From: an uncultured Christensenellaceae bacterium
Lineage (GTDB): Bacteria; Bacillota; Clostridia; Christensenellales; Pumilibacteraceae
Length of the DNA stretch: 52,437 nt
Assembly (NCBI GenBank): GCA_910586925.1
Contig: CAJUKG010000012.1
Location: 1-52,437, forward strand
Direction: 5' to 3'
Below, piece after piece: positions 1-8,577 of the stretch. A model generated the notes under the pieces. It did not search any database. It saw only the letters and a list, made by a program, of their open reading frames with translations, and had not been told where the DNA came from. The stretch's first letter is position 1; every line of letters begins with the position of its first letter. The translations under genes were made by a program, and so were the position numbers.

Positions 1-2
1 TA

Positions 3-176
3 CACAAGTACAGCGACTTCGAAGAAATTACGCCCGAAATTCTGCGTTCGTTCATCGACAAGGTAATCGTCCACGAGAAAGCCAAAGTAAACGGACATTA
101 CAGACAGACCGTAGAAATCGTCTATAACTTCGTTGGCGAAATAGCCCCGTCGTTCTTCGATGATGAAGATTATTAA
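3..176 (+). CDS. Large serine recombinase, C-terminal end only (TnpX/DUF4368-like)
   Basis: The reading frame enters from the left edge and ends at TAA 174-176. It reads HKYSDFEEITPEILRSFIDK followed by a segment ending EIAPSFFDDEDY. The pattern 'LTPEIL..FI.KI.VHE' then 'Q.VEI.YNF.GEI' is the conserved tail of clostridial large serine recombinases with a DUF4368 C-terminal domain, such as TnpX of Tn4451. Such enzymes excise and integrate mobilizable elements at short dinucleotide-core sites and usually lie as the last gene at one end of the element. The catalytic N-terminal domain is outside the window, so activity cannot be judged. It implies a mobile element whose end lies between here and spoIIAA. 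Confidence 0.75.
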   Translation, partial: HKYSDFEEITPEILRSFIDKVIVHEKAKVNGHYRQTVEIVYNFVGEIAPSFFDDEDY

Positions 177-459
177 AACAAGCAACTAAACCAAGACAAG
201 AGAAAAGGCGTGGCTTCACGCCACGCCTAATTCTCTTTCACCTGCGGCTTGCCTAAAATTCCCTATGGGAACTACGGTAATCGGTTGCTCTTTTGTTTTG
301 CCTGATTTTACGGTACACCGCTTTGATATAGTTAAAAACATATATAAAAATCGAAAAAATTTTAGCGAACTCGTTTTCGATAAAATATGAAAATTTGCGG
401 CAATTACGGTCAAAACCTGCCGTATTTTTTTTGTTATTATATTTCGGGAGCAAAAAACC
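177..459. other. Intergenic stretch between recombinase and spoIIAA, probable element boundary
   Basis: No credible gene. It contains the hairpin at 199-237, a 13-bp palindrome TTCCCTATGGGAA (259-271), and near 404-429 a small stem TACGG/CCGTA followed by eight T. The mobile element to the left must end somewhere here, but the exact attachment core cannot be identified without the other end. CGGGAG at 446-451 is the ribosome binding site of spoIIAA. I could not find a convincing sigma-H promoter for the spoIIA operon. Confidence 0.4.
199..237 (+). terminator. Hairpin after the recombinase gene
   Basis: AGGCGTGGC (206-214) pairs perfectly with GCCACGCCT (220-228) around a 5-nt loop. The flanks AGAGAA and TTCTCT can extend the stem. 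No long T-run follows directly, only TTCTCTTT, so it is either a modest terminator for the recombinase or part of the element end. Confidence 0.55.
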
Positions 460-768
460 ATGAAAATAGAACACTATGTAAATTCGGACGAGCTGCACGT
501 GAAACTTACGGGCGAACTTGACGAACACTCGAGTGCGTACGTCCGCATGTCGCTCGATGCACTGCTCGAAAAAGAAAATATCAGGCGACTGTACATCGAC
601 ATGTCGGACCTCTCGTTCATGGATTCGACGGGCATAGGCGTACTGATAGGCAGGTATAAGCGACTGAAGCCGCGCGGCATAACCGTATATATCGAATCGC
701 CGCGTCCCACCGTAGACAGAGTGCTTACTCTGTCCGGAATTTACGATATCATGTTCAAGGCGGGTTGA
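460..768 (+). CDS. spoIIAA: Anti-anti-sigma F factor SpoIIAA
   Basis: A 102-residue STAS-domain protein. In the family, unphosphorylated SpoIIAA binds SpoIIAB and frees sigma F in the forespore, and SpoIIAB phosphorylates it on a serine. The phosphorylatable serine lies in the conserved MDSTGIGVLIGRYK segment near residue 57. The start ATG follows CGGGAG by 8 nt. It is first in a three-gene operon; spoIIAB starts 3 nt after its stop. Length is normal for the family (about 110-117), slightly short. Confidence 0.95.
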   Translation: MKIEHYVNSDELHVKLTGELDEHSSAYVRMSLDALLEKENIRRLYIDMSDLSFMDSTGIGVLIGRYKRLKPRGITVYIESPRPTVDRVLTLSGIYDIMFKAG

Positions 769-771
769 TTT

Positions 772-1221
772 ATGAAAAACGAAATGACTGTTATTTTCGA
801 CGCTCTTTCCGAAAACGAAGCGTTTGCGCGCAACACGGTTGCGGCGTTTTGCGTTGCTCTCGATCCCACGGTCGATCAAATAAACGACATTAAAACCGCT
901 GTTTCAGAAGCGGTGACAAACTGTATCGTTCACGCTTATTCGGGTGCGAAAGGTCCGCAAAAAATCACAATAGACACGGCAATCGACACCGACACCGTAC
1001 ATATCGTCGTATCGGATACGGGCATAGGCATAGAAAATATCGAGAATGCCATGCAACCGTTTTTTACCACAAAACCCGACGAGGAACGCAGCGGCATGGG
1101 CTTTACAGTAATGGAATCGTTCATGGACACGCTCGAAGTGACGCGAAACACGCCGTCGGGTACGGTGGTAACGATGACAAAGACGATCAGAGGTGCGGAT
1201 TGGAACAAGAAGACACTCTGA
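772..1221 (+). CDS. spoIIAB: Anti-sigma F factor / serine kinase SpoIIAB
   Basis: A 149-residue GHKL-fold protein that binds and inhibits sigma F and phosphorylates SpoIIAA. The N box is visible as SEAVTNCIVHAY (about residues 44-55). The G1 box is VSDTGIGIENIE and the G2-like region ERSGMGFTVMESFMD. Length fits the family. It lies 3 nt after spoIIAA, and its last 22 nt overlap the start of sigF, indicating translational coupling. Confidence 0.96.
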   Translation: MKNEMTVIFDALSENEAFARNTVAAFCVALDPTVDQINDIKTAVSEAVTNCIVHAYSGAKGPQKITIDTAIDTDTVHIVVSDTGIGIENIENAMQPFFTTKPDEERSGMGFTVMESFMDTLEVTRNTPSGTVVTMTKTIRGADWNKKTL

Positions 1222-1913
1222 ATCTGATAGCCGCCGCGCAGAACGGCGACAAAACGGCGGGCGAGCAACTCATAGTGCAAAATTCGCCGCTCATAAAATC
1301 GGTCATCAGACGGTTCAAAAACCGCGGGGTCGAGTACGATGACCTTTATCAGCTCGGCTGCGTCGGGTTTGTAAAGGCTATCCGCAATTTTTCGGCGACG
1401 TTCGGCGTGCGGTTTTCTACGTATGCCGTTCCGATGATAGCGGGCGAAGTAAAGCGATTTTTGCGCGACGACGGACCGATCAAGGTATCGCGCGGCACAA
1501 AGTCCGCGGCGGTCAAGATCGCGCGATTCGTGGAAGAATACAAGCACGAACACGGCGAGTCGCCGACCATGGAAACGATAGCCGAAGCGTTCGGGATCGA
1601 AGCGCAGGAAGCGGTGTTCATTATGGATTCGGGCATGCGTCCCGTGTCTATATACGATAATAACGACGACAATTCGCGATCGCTGCTCGACAAATTGCAA
1701 ACGAGCGAAAACGACGAAGAAAAGCTCGACAAAATGATGCTTAAGCAGATACTCGGCGATTTGGAACCGCGCGAGCGAAAAATAATCATGCTTAGGTATT
1801 TCGCCGATAAAACACAGTCCGACGTTGCACGTGTTATGAACGTTTCGCAAGTTCAGATCTCACGGCTCGAAAGCAAAATATTGCGCAAGATACGTGCCGA
1901 ATATGCGGACTGA
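1200..1913 (+). CDS. sigF: RNA polymerase sigma-F factor (forespore)
   Basis: A 237-residue sigma-70 family factor that directs early forespore transcription. Region 2 reads EYDDLYQLGCVGFVKAIRNF then VRFSTYAVPMIAGEVKRFLR, the sigma F/G/B hallmark. Region 4 holds the HTH QSDVARVMNVSQVQISRLES. The start is taken as TTG at 1200, preceded by AGAGGTG, inside the end of spoIIAB; no later in-frame ATG gives a full region 1. It is last of the spoIIAA-spoIIAB-sigF operon. Sigma G is similar, but this position after spoIIAB identifies sigma F. Confidence 0.94.
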   Translation: MEQEDTLNLIAAAQNGDKTAGEQLIVQNSPLIKSVIRRFKNRGVEYDDLYQLGCVGFVKAIRNFSATFGVRFSTYAVPMIAGEVKRFLRDDGPIKVSRGTKSAAVKIARFVEEYKHEHGESPTMETIAEAFGIEAQEAVFIMDSGMRPVSIYDNNDDNSRSLLDKLQTSENDEEKLDKMMLKQILGDLEPRERKIIMLRYFADKTQSDVARVMNVSQVQISRLESKILRKIRAEYAD

Positions 1914-1938
1914 TCCGAGTGCCGAAAGTCAATGTTCG

Positions 1939-1970
1939 ATCGTCGCGAAAAACAGCGGCGATTTTTCTTT
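1939..1970 (+). terminator. Terminator after sigF
   Basis: ATCGTCGC (1939-1946) pairs with GCGGCGAT (1955-1962) with one G-T wobble, followed by TTTTCTTT. It separates the spoIIA operon from the spoVA genes. Confidence 0.75.
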
Positions 1971-2000
1971 GCCGTTTTGCAATGCGCGGCACGATCTAAT

Positions 2001-2030
2001 GAATAATATCATTATTTGTTATGCAAATTA
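2001..2030 (+). promoter_or_regulatory. Candidate sigma-G promoter for spoVAC-D-E
   Basis: GAATA (2001-2005), an 18-nt spacer and CAAATTA (2024-2030) resemble the known sigma-G pattern (GHATR, 17-18 nt, CATNHTA) with one mismatch in the -10. spoVA operons are sigma-G regulated in studied spore formers, which supports this reading. The site lies about 110 nt before spoVAC. Confidence 0.4.
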
Positions 2031-2141
2031 AATGTATGAAAACCGTTGAAAGAAATGCGGGCGACGGCTTGATCGTTTTTTCGGAACGCGAGCAGTTTGT
2101 ACCCGACAAAAAGTCCCGCGACAAAAACGAAAGAGGTTAGT

Positions 2142-2615
2142 ATGCGCGAAAATACCGACGTGATAAAAGTTCGTAACGCCGCGTACAACAAGTACGTCAA
2201 TAACGTTACGCCTAAAACAAATATCGCAAAAGCGATTTTTCACAGTTTCGCAATAGGCGGCATTACTTGCGTGATAGGACAGGCAATAGGCGACATAGTG
2301 CTGCTCATCGCGCCCGATACCCCCAAAGACATGGTTTCCAATATTACGTCTATGATACTCGTTTCGGTCGCCATACTGTTTACGGGACTTGGATTTTTCG
2401 ACGTGATCGCAAGACAGGGCGGCGCAGGGTCGTTCCTGCCGATAACCGGTTTTGCAAACGCCATGGCGAGCGCGTCGATGGAATTCAAAACGGAGGGCTT
2501 GATTTTCGGTACGAGCGTCAAAATGTTCTCGGTAGTGGGTCCCGTCGTCGTAAACGGTATCGTCTGGTCGTCGCTCGCAGGGCTTATCAATCTTTGTATT
2601 TTGGGGATGTACTGA
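2142..2615 (+). CDS. spoVAC: Stage V sporulation protein AC
   Basis: An integral membrane protein of 157 residues. In the family it forms part of the SpoVA channel that moves Ca-dipicolinate into the developing spore and out at germination. Several hydrophobic segments are visible, beginning about residue 35 (FHSFAIGGITCVIGQAIGDI). The typical ARQGGAGSFLPITGFANAMA motif is present in mid-protein. I chose ATG 2142 because AAAGAGG lies just upstream; an upstream in-frame start at 2097 lacks a binding site. Its stop overlaps the spoVAD start (TGATG). Confidence 0.95.
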   Translation: MRENTDVIKVRNAAYNKYVNNVTPKTNIAKAIFHSFAIGGITCVIGQAIGDIVLLIAPDTPKDMVSNITSMILVSVAILFTGLGFFDVIARQGGAGSFLPITGFANAMASASMEFKTEGLIFGTSVKMFSVVGPVVVNGIVWSSLAGLINLCILGMY

Positions 2616-3709
2616 TGCCGCTATTCAAAAGTAAAGAAAGCAAACAGTCGGAAACGAAATTCGAATTTCCCGAGCCGCCCAAAATTTCGCCGCGACAGCG
2701 CGTTATGCGGTTTTTCAATACGCCGCGTATCGTCGGCAGAATGAGCGTAGTCGGCGAAAAGGAAAGCAAAGGTCCCGTCGGCAAGTATTTTCAAAAATGC
2801 GAAACAGACGATAAAATGGGCGAAAAAACTTTCGAGCGTGCGGAAATTCGCATGCTTGACACCGCCGTACGCGGCGCGGTGCGCGATGCTCGCAAGGAAA
2901 TAGACGATATCGACGTGATGGTTTCTGGCGATCTGCTCAATCAAATGACGACTTCGAGTTACACCGCGCGCGACATAGGGGTACCGCATATAGGGATATA
3001 CGGTGCGTGCTCCACAATGACCGAGGGACTTATGATGTCCGCAGTGCTCGTTGACGGCGGGTATTACGAAAATGTGGTGTGTGCGGCGTCGAGCCATTTC
3101 GCTACGGCGGAGCGACAGTTCAGGTACCCGTTGGAATACGGTTGTCAACGCCCTCCGTATGCCCAATGGACTGTGACGGGTGCGGCGGCGTCGGTCGTTT
3201 CGACTAATACAAAAGATAACAGACGCTTTCCGAAAATCGTAATGGCTATTCCCGGGCTTATAACCGACTTCGGAATAAACGATCTCAACAATATGGGTGC
3301 CGCCATGGCTCCCGCGGCTATGGACACCATGTTCGCGCTTTTGACGCAAACGGGCTACGACTCCGACGATTTCGATTTGATAGTGACGGGCGACCTCGGC
3401 AAACTCGGTTCGGATATACTGCGGCATTTAATGGACAAGCGCGGACTGAAGCTCGGTCAGAATTATATCGACTGCGGCAATATAATTTACGACGTCGATC
3501 AAAAATGCTATCAAGGCGGAAGCGGTTGCGCGTGCTCGGCGACGATCTTCAATTCGTTTATTATGGATAAATTGATGAACGGCGAATACAAACGCATAGC
3601 ATATCTCGCAACCGGCGCGCTCATGAGTACGCAGAGCTGTTATCAAGGCGAAACGATCCCGTGCATTTCTCACGCGGTCGTAGTGGAAAGTCCGTTCAAT
3701 GGAGAATAA
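2615..3709 (+). CDS. spoVAD: Stage V sporulation protein AD
   Basis: A 364-residue thiolase-fold protein. The family is the soluble dipicolinate-binding component of the SpoVA complex, bound to the spore inner membrane. Conserved stretches include YGACSTMTEGLMMSAVLVDG, SSHFATAERQFRYPLEYGCQ, VTGDLGKLGSDIL and YQGGSGCACSATIFNS. The start ATG at 2615 overlaps the spoVAC stop, so the longer frame opening at 2267 is only a shadow of spoVAC. spoVAE follows after 3 nt. Confidence 0.96.
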   Translation: MPLFKSKESKQSETKFEFPEPPKISPRQRVMRFFNTPRIVGRMSVVGEKESKGPVGKYFQKCETDDKMGEKTFERAEIRMLDTAVRGAVRDARKEIDDIDVMVSGDLLNQMTTSSYTARDIGVPHIGIYGACSTMTEGLMMSAVLVDGGYYENVVCAASSHFATAERQFRYPLEYGCQRPPYAQWTVTGAAASVVSTNTKDNRRFPKIVMAIPGLITDFGINDLNNMGAAMAPAAMDTMFALLTQTGYDSDDFDLIVTGDLGKLGSDILRHLMDKRGLKLGQNYIDCGNIIYDVDQKCYQGGSGCACSATIFNSFIMDKLMNGEYKRIAYLATGALMSTQSCYQGETIPCISHAVVVESPFNGE

Positions 3710-3712
3710 ATC

Positions 3713-4087
3713 ATGCAAGTATTACAAAATATCGGAACGTATGTCATAGTATTTTGCGTCGGCGGATTGCTGTGCGCGATAGCGGAAATTCTGATCGTTC
3801 GCACAAAACTCACTCCCGCACGTATTCTCGTGATATTCTTGATTGCGGGAATAGTGCTCGAGGCGGTGGGCGTGTACGATTATATATTCAAAGTGTGTCA
3901 GGCGGGAATAAGCGTGCCGATCGTAGGATTCGGCGCAGCACTCGCGAAAGGCTCAATCGAAGCGGCGCGTACCGTAGGTTTTATCGGCGCGTTTGCGGGC
4001 GGGCTTGCGCGAACGGCGTACGGTGTGGGAATCGCCGTCGTTATGAGCTATATAGTAACGCTCGTGTTCAATCCGCGAACTAAATGA
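3713..4087 (+). CDS. spoVAE: Stage V sporulation protein AE
   Basis: A 124-residue membrane protein with about four hydrophobic segments covering most of its length. Family-typical motifs are GKxTPARILV-like KLTPARILVIFLIAG and the segment VPIVGFGAALAKGSIEAA. GGAG at 3701-3704 lies just before the start. It completes the minimal C-D-E spoVA set found in Clostridia. Confidence 0.95.
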   Translation: MQVLQNIGTYVIVFCVGGLLCAIAEILIVRTKLTPARILVIFLIAGIVLEAVGVYDYIFKVCQAGISVPIVGFGAALAKGSIEAARTVGFIGAFAGGLARTAYGVGIAVVMSYIVTLVFNPRTK

Positions 4088-4157
4088 ATCATTCGACTTG
4101 ACCGATAAATTTACCGATCGGGTATCAAATCCCGCGCTCATAGCATATATTCATTTT

Positions 4158-4826
4158 ATGAAGTGCTATGCGGTAAAACGTAAGCACCGTAAGCGAAAAA
4201 TATTGCTTATAGTGCTTTTAATATTGATTGCCGTCACCGTCGGCGCGGTGATATTCATTCGCAGTAACGTTACGCCCGTCATAATCGCCATTTCCAACGA
4301 GCGCATCAAGAATCTCACTACCGATGCGGTTAGCGCGGCGGTCCTCGACGTGATGAGCGAAAATACGGACGCCGAGTATATCAAAGTTACGCGCGACACT
4401 GAAAGCAATATTACGGGCGTGGAAACGGACGTAGACACTATCAACTCGCTCGCTCAACGCATCACCGTGCTTGCGCAAAAAAATATCAATTCGATAGGCA
4501 GCGACGGCATAAGCGTGCCGCTCGGGTCGCTCAGCGGCGTTACGTTGTTCACGGGAATGGGTCCCGATATTAAAATCAAGATATATCTCGTCGGCTCGAC
4601 GCAAACGCGGATCACTTCGGTATTTACCGATACTGGCGTAAATCAAACATTGCACAGGCTGTTTTTCAATATCGACAGCTCGGTTGCGGTTGCCGTGCCG
4701 GGACTGCCGTCCGCAATAGACATATCCACGCAAGTTCTGATGAGCGAAATGATAATCGTCGGCGACGTGCCGCAAACGTATTTGAAATCTATGTCGGTAG
4801 GCGATATGCTCGACCTTGCGGCTTAA
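4158..4826 (+). CDS. yunB: Sporulation protein YunB
   Basis: About 222 residues. A basic N-terminus (KRKHRKRK) is followed by one membrane segment (residues about 15-35), then an exported domain with the family-like pattern VTPVIIAISNERIKNLTTDA near the start and PLGSLSGVTLFTGMGPDIKI in the middle. YunB is needed for normal spore formation in Bacillus; its molecular role is not well defined. The start is uncertain: neither ATG 4158 nor the upstream TTG 4098 has a clear ribosome binding site. It may be read through from spoVAE, about 70 nt upstream. Confidence 0.85.
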   Translation: MKCYAVKRKHRKRKILLIVLLILIAVTVGAVIFIRSNVTPVIIAISNERIKNLTTDAVSAAVLDVMSENTDAEYIKVTRDTESNITGVETDVDTINSLAQRITVLAQKNINSIGSDGISVPLGSLSGVTLFTGMGPDIKIKIYLVGSTQTRITSVFTDTGVNQTLHRLFFNIDSSVAVAVPGLPSAIDISTQVLMSEMIIVGDVPQTYLKSMSVGDMLDLAA

Positions 4827-4871
4827 ATATCGCCTAAATAAACAAATCCGAATATTTTGTGCTTAAAACGA

Positions 4872-4900
4872 TTGCCATTATCAAAGAATTGTGGTAGAAT
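4872..4900 (+). promoter_or_regulatory. Sigma-A promoter of the pheST leader
   Basis: TTGCCA (4872-4877), a 17-nt spacer and TAGAAT (4895-4900). This predicts a start near 4907, exactly where the T-box leader begins. Confidence 0.75.
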
Positions 4901-4906
4901 ATTATC

Positions 4907-5156
4907 GTGGCATGCGAATACGGCTTCGGTCGTGCTCTGCCACGATACAGATGCGTTTGAGTGCGGCACAAGATAGGGCAACGACAGAGAACCGTCCACG
5001 GCTGAAAGACGGTACGCCCGAAAATATTCACCGTGCGAGCACCGTTGCCGAAATCAACAGTAAGCGACGGCGTATGCAGCGTTATTGCATAATGAAGACC
5101 CAATTCGGGTGGTACCGCGTCATCGACGCCCCGATGCCTTTCGGGGCGTTTTTTTG
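4907..5156 (+). promoter_or_regulatory. T-box riboswitch, phenylalanine-type, ahead of pheST
   Basis: A leader of about 250 nt that senses uncharged tRNA. The T-box sequence GGGTGGTACCGCG is at 5107-5119 and its TGGTACC core would pair with the tRNA acceptor end. The downstream terminator is ACGCCCCGA (5126-5134) with TCGGGGCGT (5141-5149) and a T-run. A hairpin ACCGTC/GACGGT (4991-5012) with AGAGA just before it matches Stem I architecture. The likely specifier codon is TTC (Phe) at 5027-5029, followed by ACC and GAG, as in other T-boxes. The T-box call is firm; the specifier position is inferred. Confidence 0.93.
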
Positions 5157-5178
5157 ATATATGTTTTACGGAGGACTT

Positions 5179-6198
5179 ATGGATCTCAATAGCATTTTGA
5201 CAGAAACCGAACAAAAGCTCGCCGCCATGGGCGCGAACTCCGAGCGAGAATTTGCCGCACTCAAAACTTATCTTTTCGGTAAGTCGGGCGTGCTGACCGA
5301 GCTTATGAAATCGCTCAAAGATCTGCCGCCCGACAAAAAACCGCAGGCGGGCAAGGCGATCAACGACTTGCGCGTAAAACTCAACGCCATGTGCGACGAA
5401 AAAGAAAAGCAACTGCACCGCCTCGCGATCGACGCCGCACTGAACGCCGACGGCATAGACCTGTCTATCGACAAACCCGAACATGCCGTCGGTTGCAAGC
5501 ATCCCGTAAGCGTCGTGCGCAAAAAACTCACCGATTATTTTGTGGGCAACGGGTATATTGTTTACGACAGCCCGGAGATAGAAACCGATTATTATAACTT
5601 TCAGGCTTTGAACGTTCCACCCGATCATCCCGCGCGAGATATGCAGGATACGTTTTTTATAAACGAGGGAATTTTATTGCGCACGCAGACTTCCGCAGGG
5701 CAAATAAGACTGATGGAAAAGTTCAAACCGCCTATAAAAATGATTTGTCCCGGCAGAGTGTTTCGCAATGACGACGACTCCACACATTCGCCCGTGTTCC
5801 ACCAAATGGAAGGGCTTGTCATAGACAAGAACGTCACGCTGTGCGATCTCAAGGGCGCGCTCGACAGCTTCGCCAAATTCATGTTCGGCGAGCAGACGCA
5901 AGTGCGGTTCAGACCGAGTTATTTCCCGTTCACCGAGCCGAGCGTCGAAGTGGACGTATCGTGTTTCAACTGCGGCGGCGCAGGTTGCCGAGTGTGCAAA
6001 AATACTGGCTGGATAGAGATACTGGGCGCGGGCATGGTAAACCGCAAAGTGCTCGCCGGCTGTGGCATAGATCCCGACGAGTATCGCGGGTTTGCGTTCG
6101 GCATGGGTCTCGATCGCATAACGATGATTTTGGGCGAGATCAACGATATTAAACTTCTGTGGGAAAACGACGTGCGTTTTCTGCACATGTTCAAGTAG
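5179..6198 (+). CDS. pheS: Phenylalanyl-tRNA synthetase alpha subunit
   Basis: 339 residues. It forms the catalytic half of the alpha2-beta2 enzyme that charges tRNA-Phe. An N-terminal coiled-coil arm (residues 1-85) precedes the class II core. Motif 2 is visible as GRVFRNDDDSTHSPVFHQME, the cysteine-rich turn as CFNCGGAGCRVCKNTGWIEI, and motif 3 as GFAFGMGLDRITMI. ATG 5179 is chosen because GGAGG (5170-5174) lies 4 nt upstream; an ATG at 5161 lacks a site. It is under T-box control, and pheT begins 9 nt after it. Confidence 0.97.
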   Translation: MDLNSILTETEQKLAAMGANSEREFAALKTYLFGKSGVLTELMKSLKDLPPDKKPQAGKAINDLRVKLNAMCDEKEKQLHRLAIDAALNADGIDLSIDKPEHAVGCKHPVSVVRKKLTDYFVGNGYIVYDSPEIETDYYNFQALNVPPDHPARDMQDTFFINEGILLRTQTSAGQIRLMEKFKPPIKMICPGRVFRNDDDSTHSPVFHQMEGLVIDKNVTLCDLKGALDSFAKFMFGEQTQVRFRPSYFPFTEPSVEVDVSCFNCGGAGCRVCKNTGWIEILGAGMVNRKVLAGCGIDPDEYRGFAFGMGLDRITMILGEINDIKLLWENDVRFLHMFK

Positions 6199-6207
6199 GA
6201 GGACATC

Positions 6208-8577
6208 ATGAAACTTCCTTTGAGTTGGTTGAAAGATTTTGTGGATATAGGTGACGTCACGGCGCAACAGCTTGCCGACAAATTGCTTTCGGTGGGTTTC
6301 GAGGTGGAGGAGATCATAACGCCGCGAAACGACATTAAAAACGTGGTTGTGGGCAAAGTGATCGACATCGTTCATCACGACAATTCGGACAAGCTGTGGG
6401 TGTGCCAAATCGACGTCGGCAACGAAGTGGTGCAGATAGTTACAGGCGCACAAAACGTAAAGAAAGGCGATTTCGTACCCGTGGCGAAAGTAGGCGCGGA
6501 TCTGCCGGGCGGCAAACATATAGAAGCGGCTAAACTTCGCGGCGTGGAAAGTTTCGGTATGCTCTGCGGCGGCAGCGAACTCGACGCCGACGACGACGTT
6601 ATCGACGGCGGCAGTTTCGACGGCATACTTATTCTGCCTAATAACAGCGTAATCGGCGAGGATATAATGCATACGCTCGGTTATGACGATACCGTGCTCG
6701 ACGTATCAATTACCGCAAATCGTCCCGACTGTCAGGCAATAGTCAATATTGCGCGAGAGATTTCCGTACTGCTCGATAAGCCGTTCCGCATGCCCAAACT
6801 CCGATATAAACAAGTCGAGGCGGGCGAGATACCGTCCGTTGTCATTTCGGACAAATCGCTTTGCAGTCGTTATATAGGCAGGGTAATTCGCAACGTCAAA
6901 ATAGAAAAATCCCCCAAATGGATGCGTGACAGACTGCGCATGTGCGGCATACGCCCCATTAACAACCTTGTCGACATAACGAACTACGTACTGCTCGAGA
7001 TCGGTCAGCCTCTACACGCCTTCGACAGGAAATTTATCGAAGGCGGGATAAACGTGCGTAAAGGCGGGCATGGCGAAAAGATGACCGCGCTCGACGGTAA
7101 CGAATACGACGTTGACGGCGTGCTCGTTATAGCCGACGACAGGAAACCGCTCGCTATAGCGGGCATTATGGGCGGCGAGTACACGAGTATTTTTCCCGAC
7201 ACGCGAACGGTGTTCCTCGAAGCGGCGCGGTTCGAGCGCAGTAACGTTCGCCGCACTTCGCGTAAGATAGGACTGCGTTCTGATTCGTCGGCACGGTTTG
7301 AAAAGGGCGTTGATTGGCAATCTGCGGAACTCGGCTCGGCTCGCGCGCTCGCGCTTATAGACGAACTGAAGTGCGGCGTGATAGATTCCGCCGTCGTTTC
7401 CGACGGTATTACCGCACCCGAAAACAAGGTCATTCGCACGTCGAAAGAACAGATCTGTTCGCTCCTCGGCATAGATATCGACAAGAAAGTAATGGTTTCC
7501 ATTCTCAAAAAGCAGGGTATAACCGTTAAAACGGAAGGCAAAACGCTCGTATGCACGATACCGCTTTATCGCGAAGATATAGACGGGTACCCCGATCTTG
7601 CAGAAGACATAATGCGGTTTTACGCTTACGACAATATAGTGTCCACACATTCCGAGAACACGCACCAAACCCGCGGATATATAAATACGCACGACGCCGA
7701 TATTCAGGCGATTAAAGACAGATTGAGCGCGCTCGGTGTTGACGAAACGCTTAACTATTCGTTTGTTTCGCCGGACGTGCTAGACAAATTGCTAATACCG
7801 AGCGATTCGCCGTTACGCAAAGAAATTCCCATTCTCAACCCGTTGAGCCGCGATATTTCGGTTATGCGCACACAGCTCGTTTCGTCGATGCTCGCGTCGG
7901 TTGCGCGAAACTGTGCGCGTAAGAACGACACGATGAGATTTTACGAGCTTGGCAAAGTGTTCGTCGCGGACAGCCTGCCTCTTACCAAACTGCCGCAGGA
8001 ACGCGATACGCTGTGCATAGCCGTTTGCAACGACGGAGATTTTTATACGCTCAAAGCGATAGTCGGCGAAATGTGCGGACTGTTCGGCACTCCGAACTAC
8101 ACAGTATCTTCGGCACCGTACTTGCACCCCAAACAATCGCTGCATGTAGAGTGCGGCGGGATCAAGGGCGATTTCGGTAAACTTCACCCGATAGTTTGCG
8201 AGAACTTCGATATTCCGTCCGAAGTTTATGTAGCACAGCTCGATATTGCGGACGCGCTATCTACACAGTTGTCGCTCGGCAAATACACGGGCATTTCCAA
8301 ACTGCAACCCGTCGATCGCGACCTTGCGGTGGTCGTGGAAAAGAGCGTCGCGGTAGGCGATATGCTCGCCGCGGTAAAATCGGCAAACGAGCATATTTAC
8401 TCTGTTAAACTTTTCGATATATACGACGGAGAGCAAATCGCCGAAGGATACAAGAGCGTCGCATTCTCGGTAAGATTGCAACCGATAAACAAAACTTTCT
8501 CCGACGATGAGATCAAGTCCGTTATGGATACCGTATTGCAAAAAATAACCGTATTATTCGGAGCGCGACTGCGATAA
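6208..8577 (+). CDS. pheT: Phenylalanyl-tRNA synthetase beta subunit
   Basis: 789 residues, normal for the family. It carries tRNA recognition and editing functions. The N-terminal EMAP-II/OB-fold tRNA-binding domain is visible at about residues 40-150 (VVVGKVIDIVHHDNSDKLWV). B3/B4 editing and B5 domains follow in the middle. A C-terminal anticodon-binding fold ends the protein (residues about 700-789, beginning LQPVDRDLAVVVE). AGGAGG precedes the start. Its stop overlaps the next ATG by one base. Confidence 0.97.
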   Translation: MKLPLSWLKDFVDIGDVTAQQLADKLLSVGFEVEEIITPRNDIKNVVVGKVIDIVHHDNSDKLWVCQIDVGNEVVQIVTGAQNVKKGDFVPVAKVGADLPGGKHIEAAKLRGVESFGMLCGGSELDADDDVIDGGSFDGILILPNNSVIGEDIMHTLGYDDTVLDVSITANRPDCQAIVNIAREISVLLDKPFRMPKLRYKQVEAGEIPSVVISDKSLCSRYIGRVIRNVKIEKSPKWMRDRLRMCGIRPINNLVDITNYVLLEIGQPLHAFDRKFIEGGINVRKGGHGEKMTALDGNEYDVDGVLVIADDRKPLAIAGIMGGEYTSIFPDTRTVFLEAARFERSNVRRTSRKIGLRSDSSARFEKGVDWQSAELGSARALALIDELKCGVIDSAVVSDGITAPENKVIRTSKEQICSLLGIDIDKKVMVSILKKQGITVKTEGKTLVCTIPLYREDIDGYPDLAEDIMRFYAYDNIVSTHSENTHQTRGYINTHDADIQAIKDRLSALGVDETLNYSFVSPDVLDKLLIPSDSPLRKEIPILNPLSRDISVMRTQLVSSMLASVARNCARKNDTMRFYELGKVFVADSLPLTKLPQERDTLCIAVCNDGDFYTLKAIVGEMCGLFGTPNYTVSSAPYLHPKQSLHVECGGIKGDFGKLHPIVCENFDIPSEVYVAQLDIADALSTQLSLGKYTGISKLQPVDRDLAVVVEKSVAVGDMLAAVKSANEHIYSVKLFDIYDGEQIAEGYKSVAFSVRLQPINKTFSDDEIKSVMDTVLQKITVLFGARLR

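Noticed and set aside
253..879. 208-residue minus-strand frame opposite spoIIAA
   Set aside because: Antisense of spoIIAA and spoIIAB with no family features.
2267..2614. Extension of spoVAD by 116 residues upstream
   Set aside because: The added residues are the spoVAC gene in another frame, and ATG 2615 forms a normal overlap with the spoVAC stop.
4891..5157. 88-residue plus-strand open frame ahead of pheS
   Set aside because: It lies inside the T-box leader, including the T-box sequence and terminator, and has no protein features.
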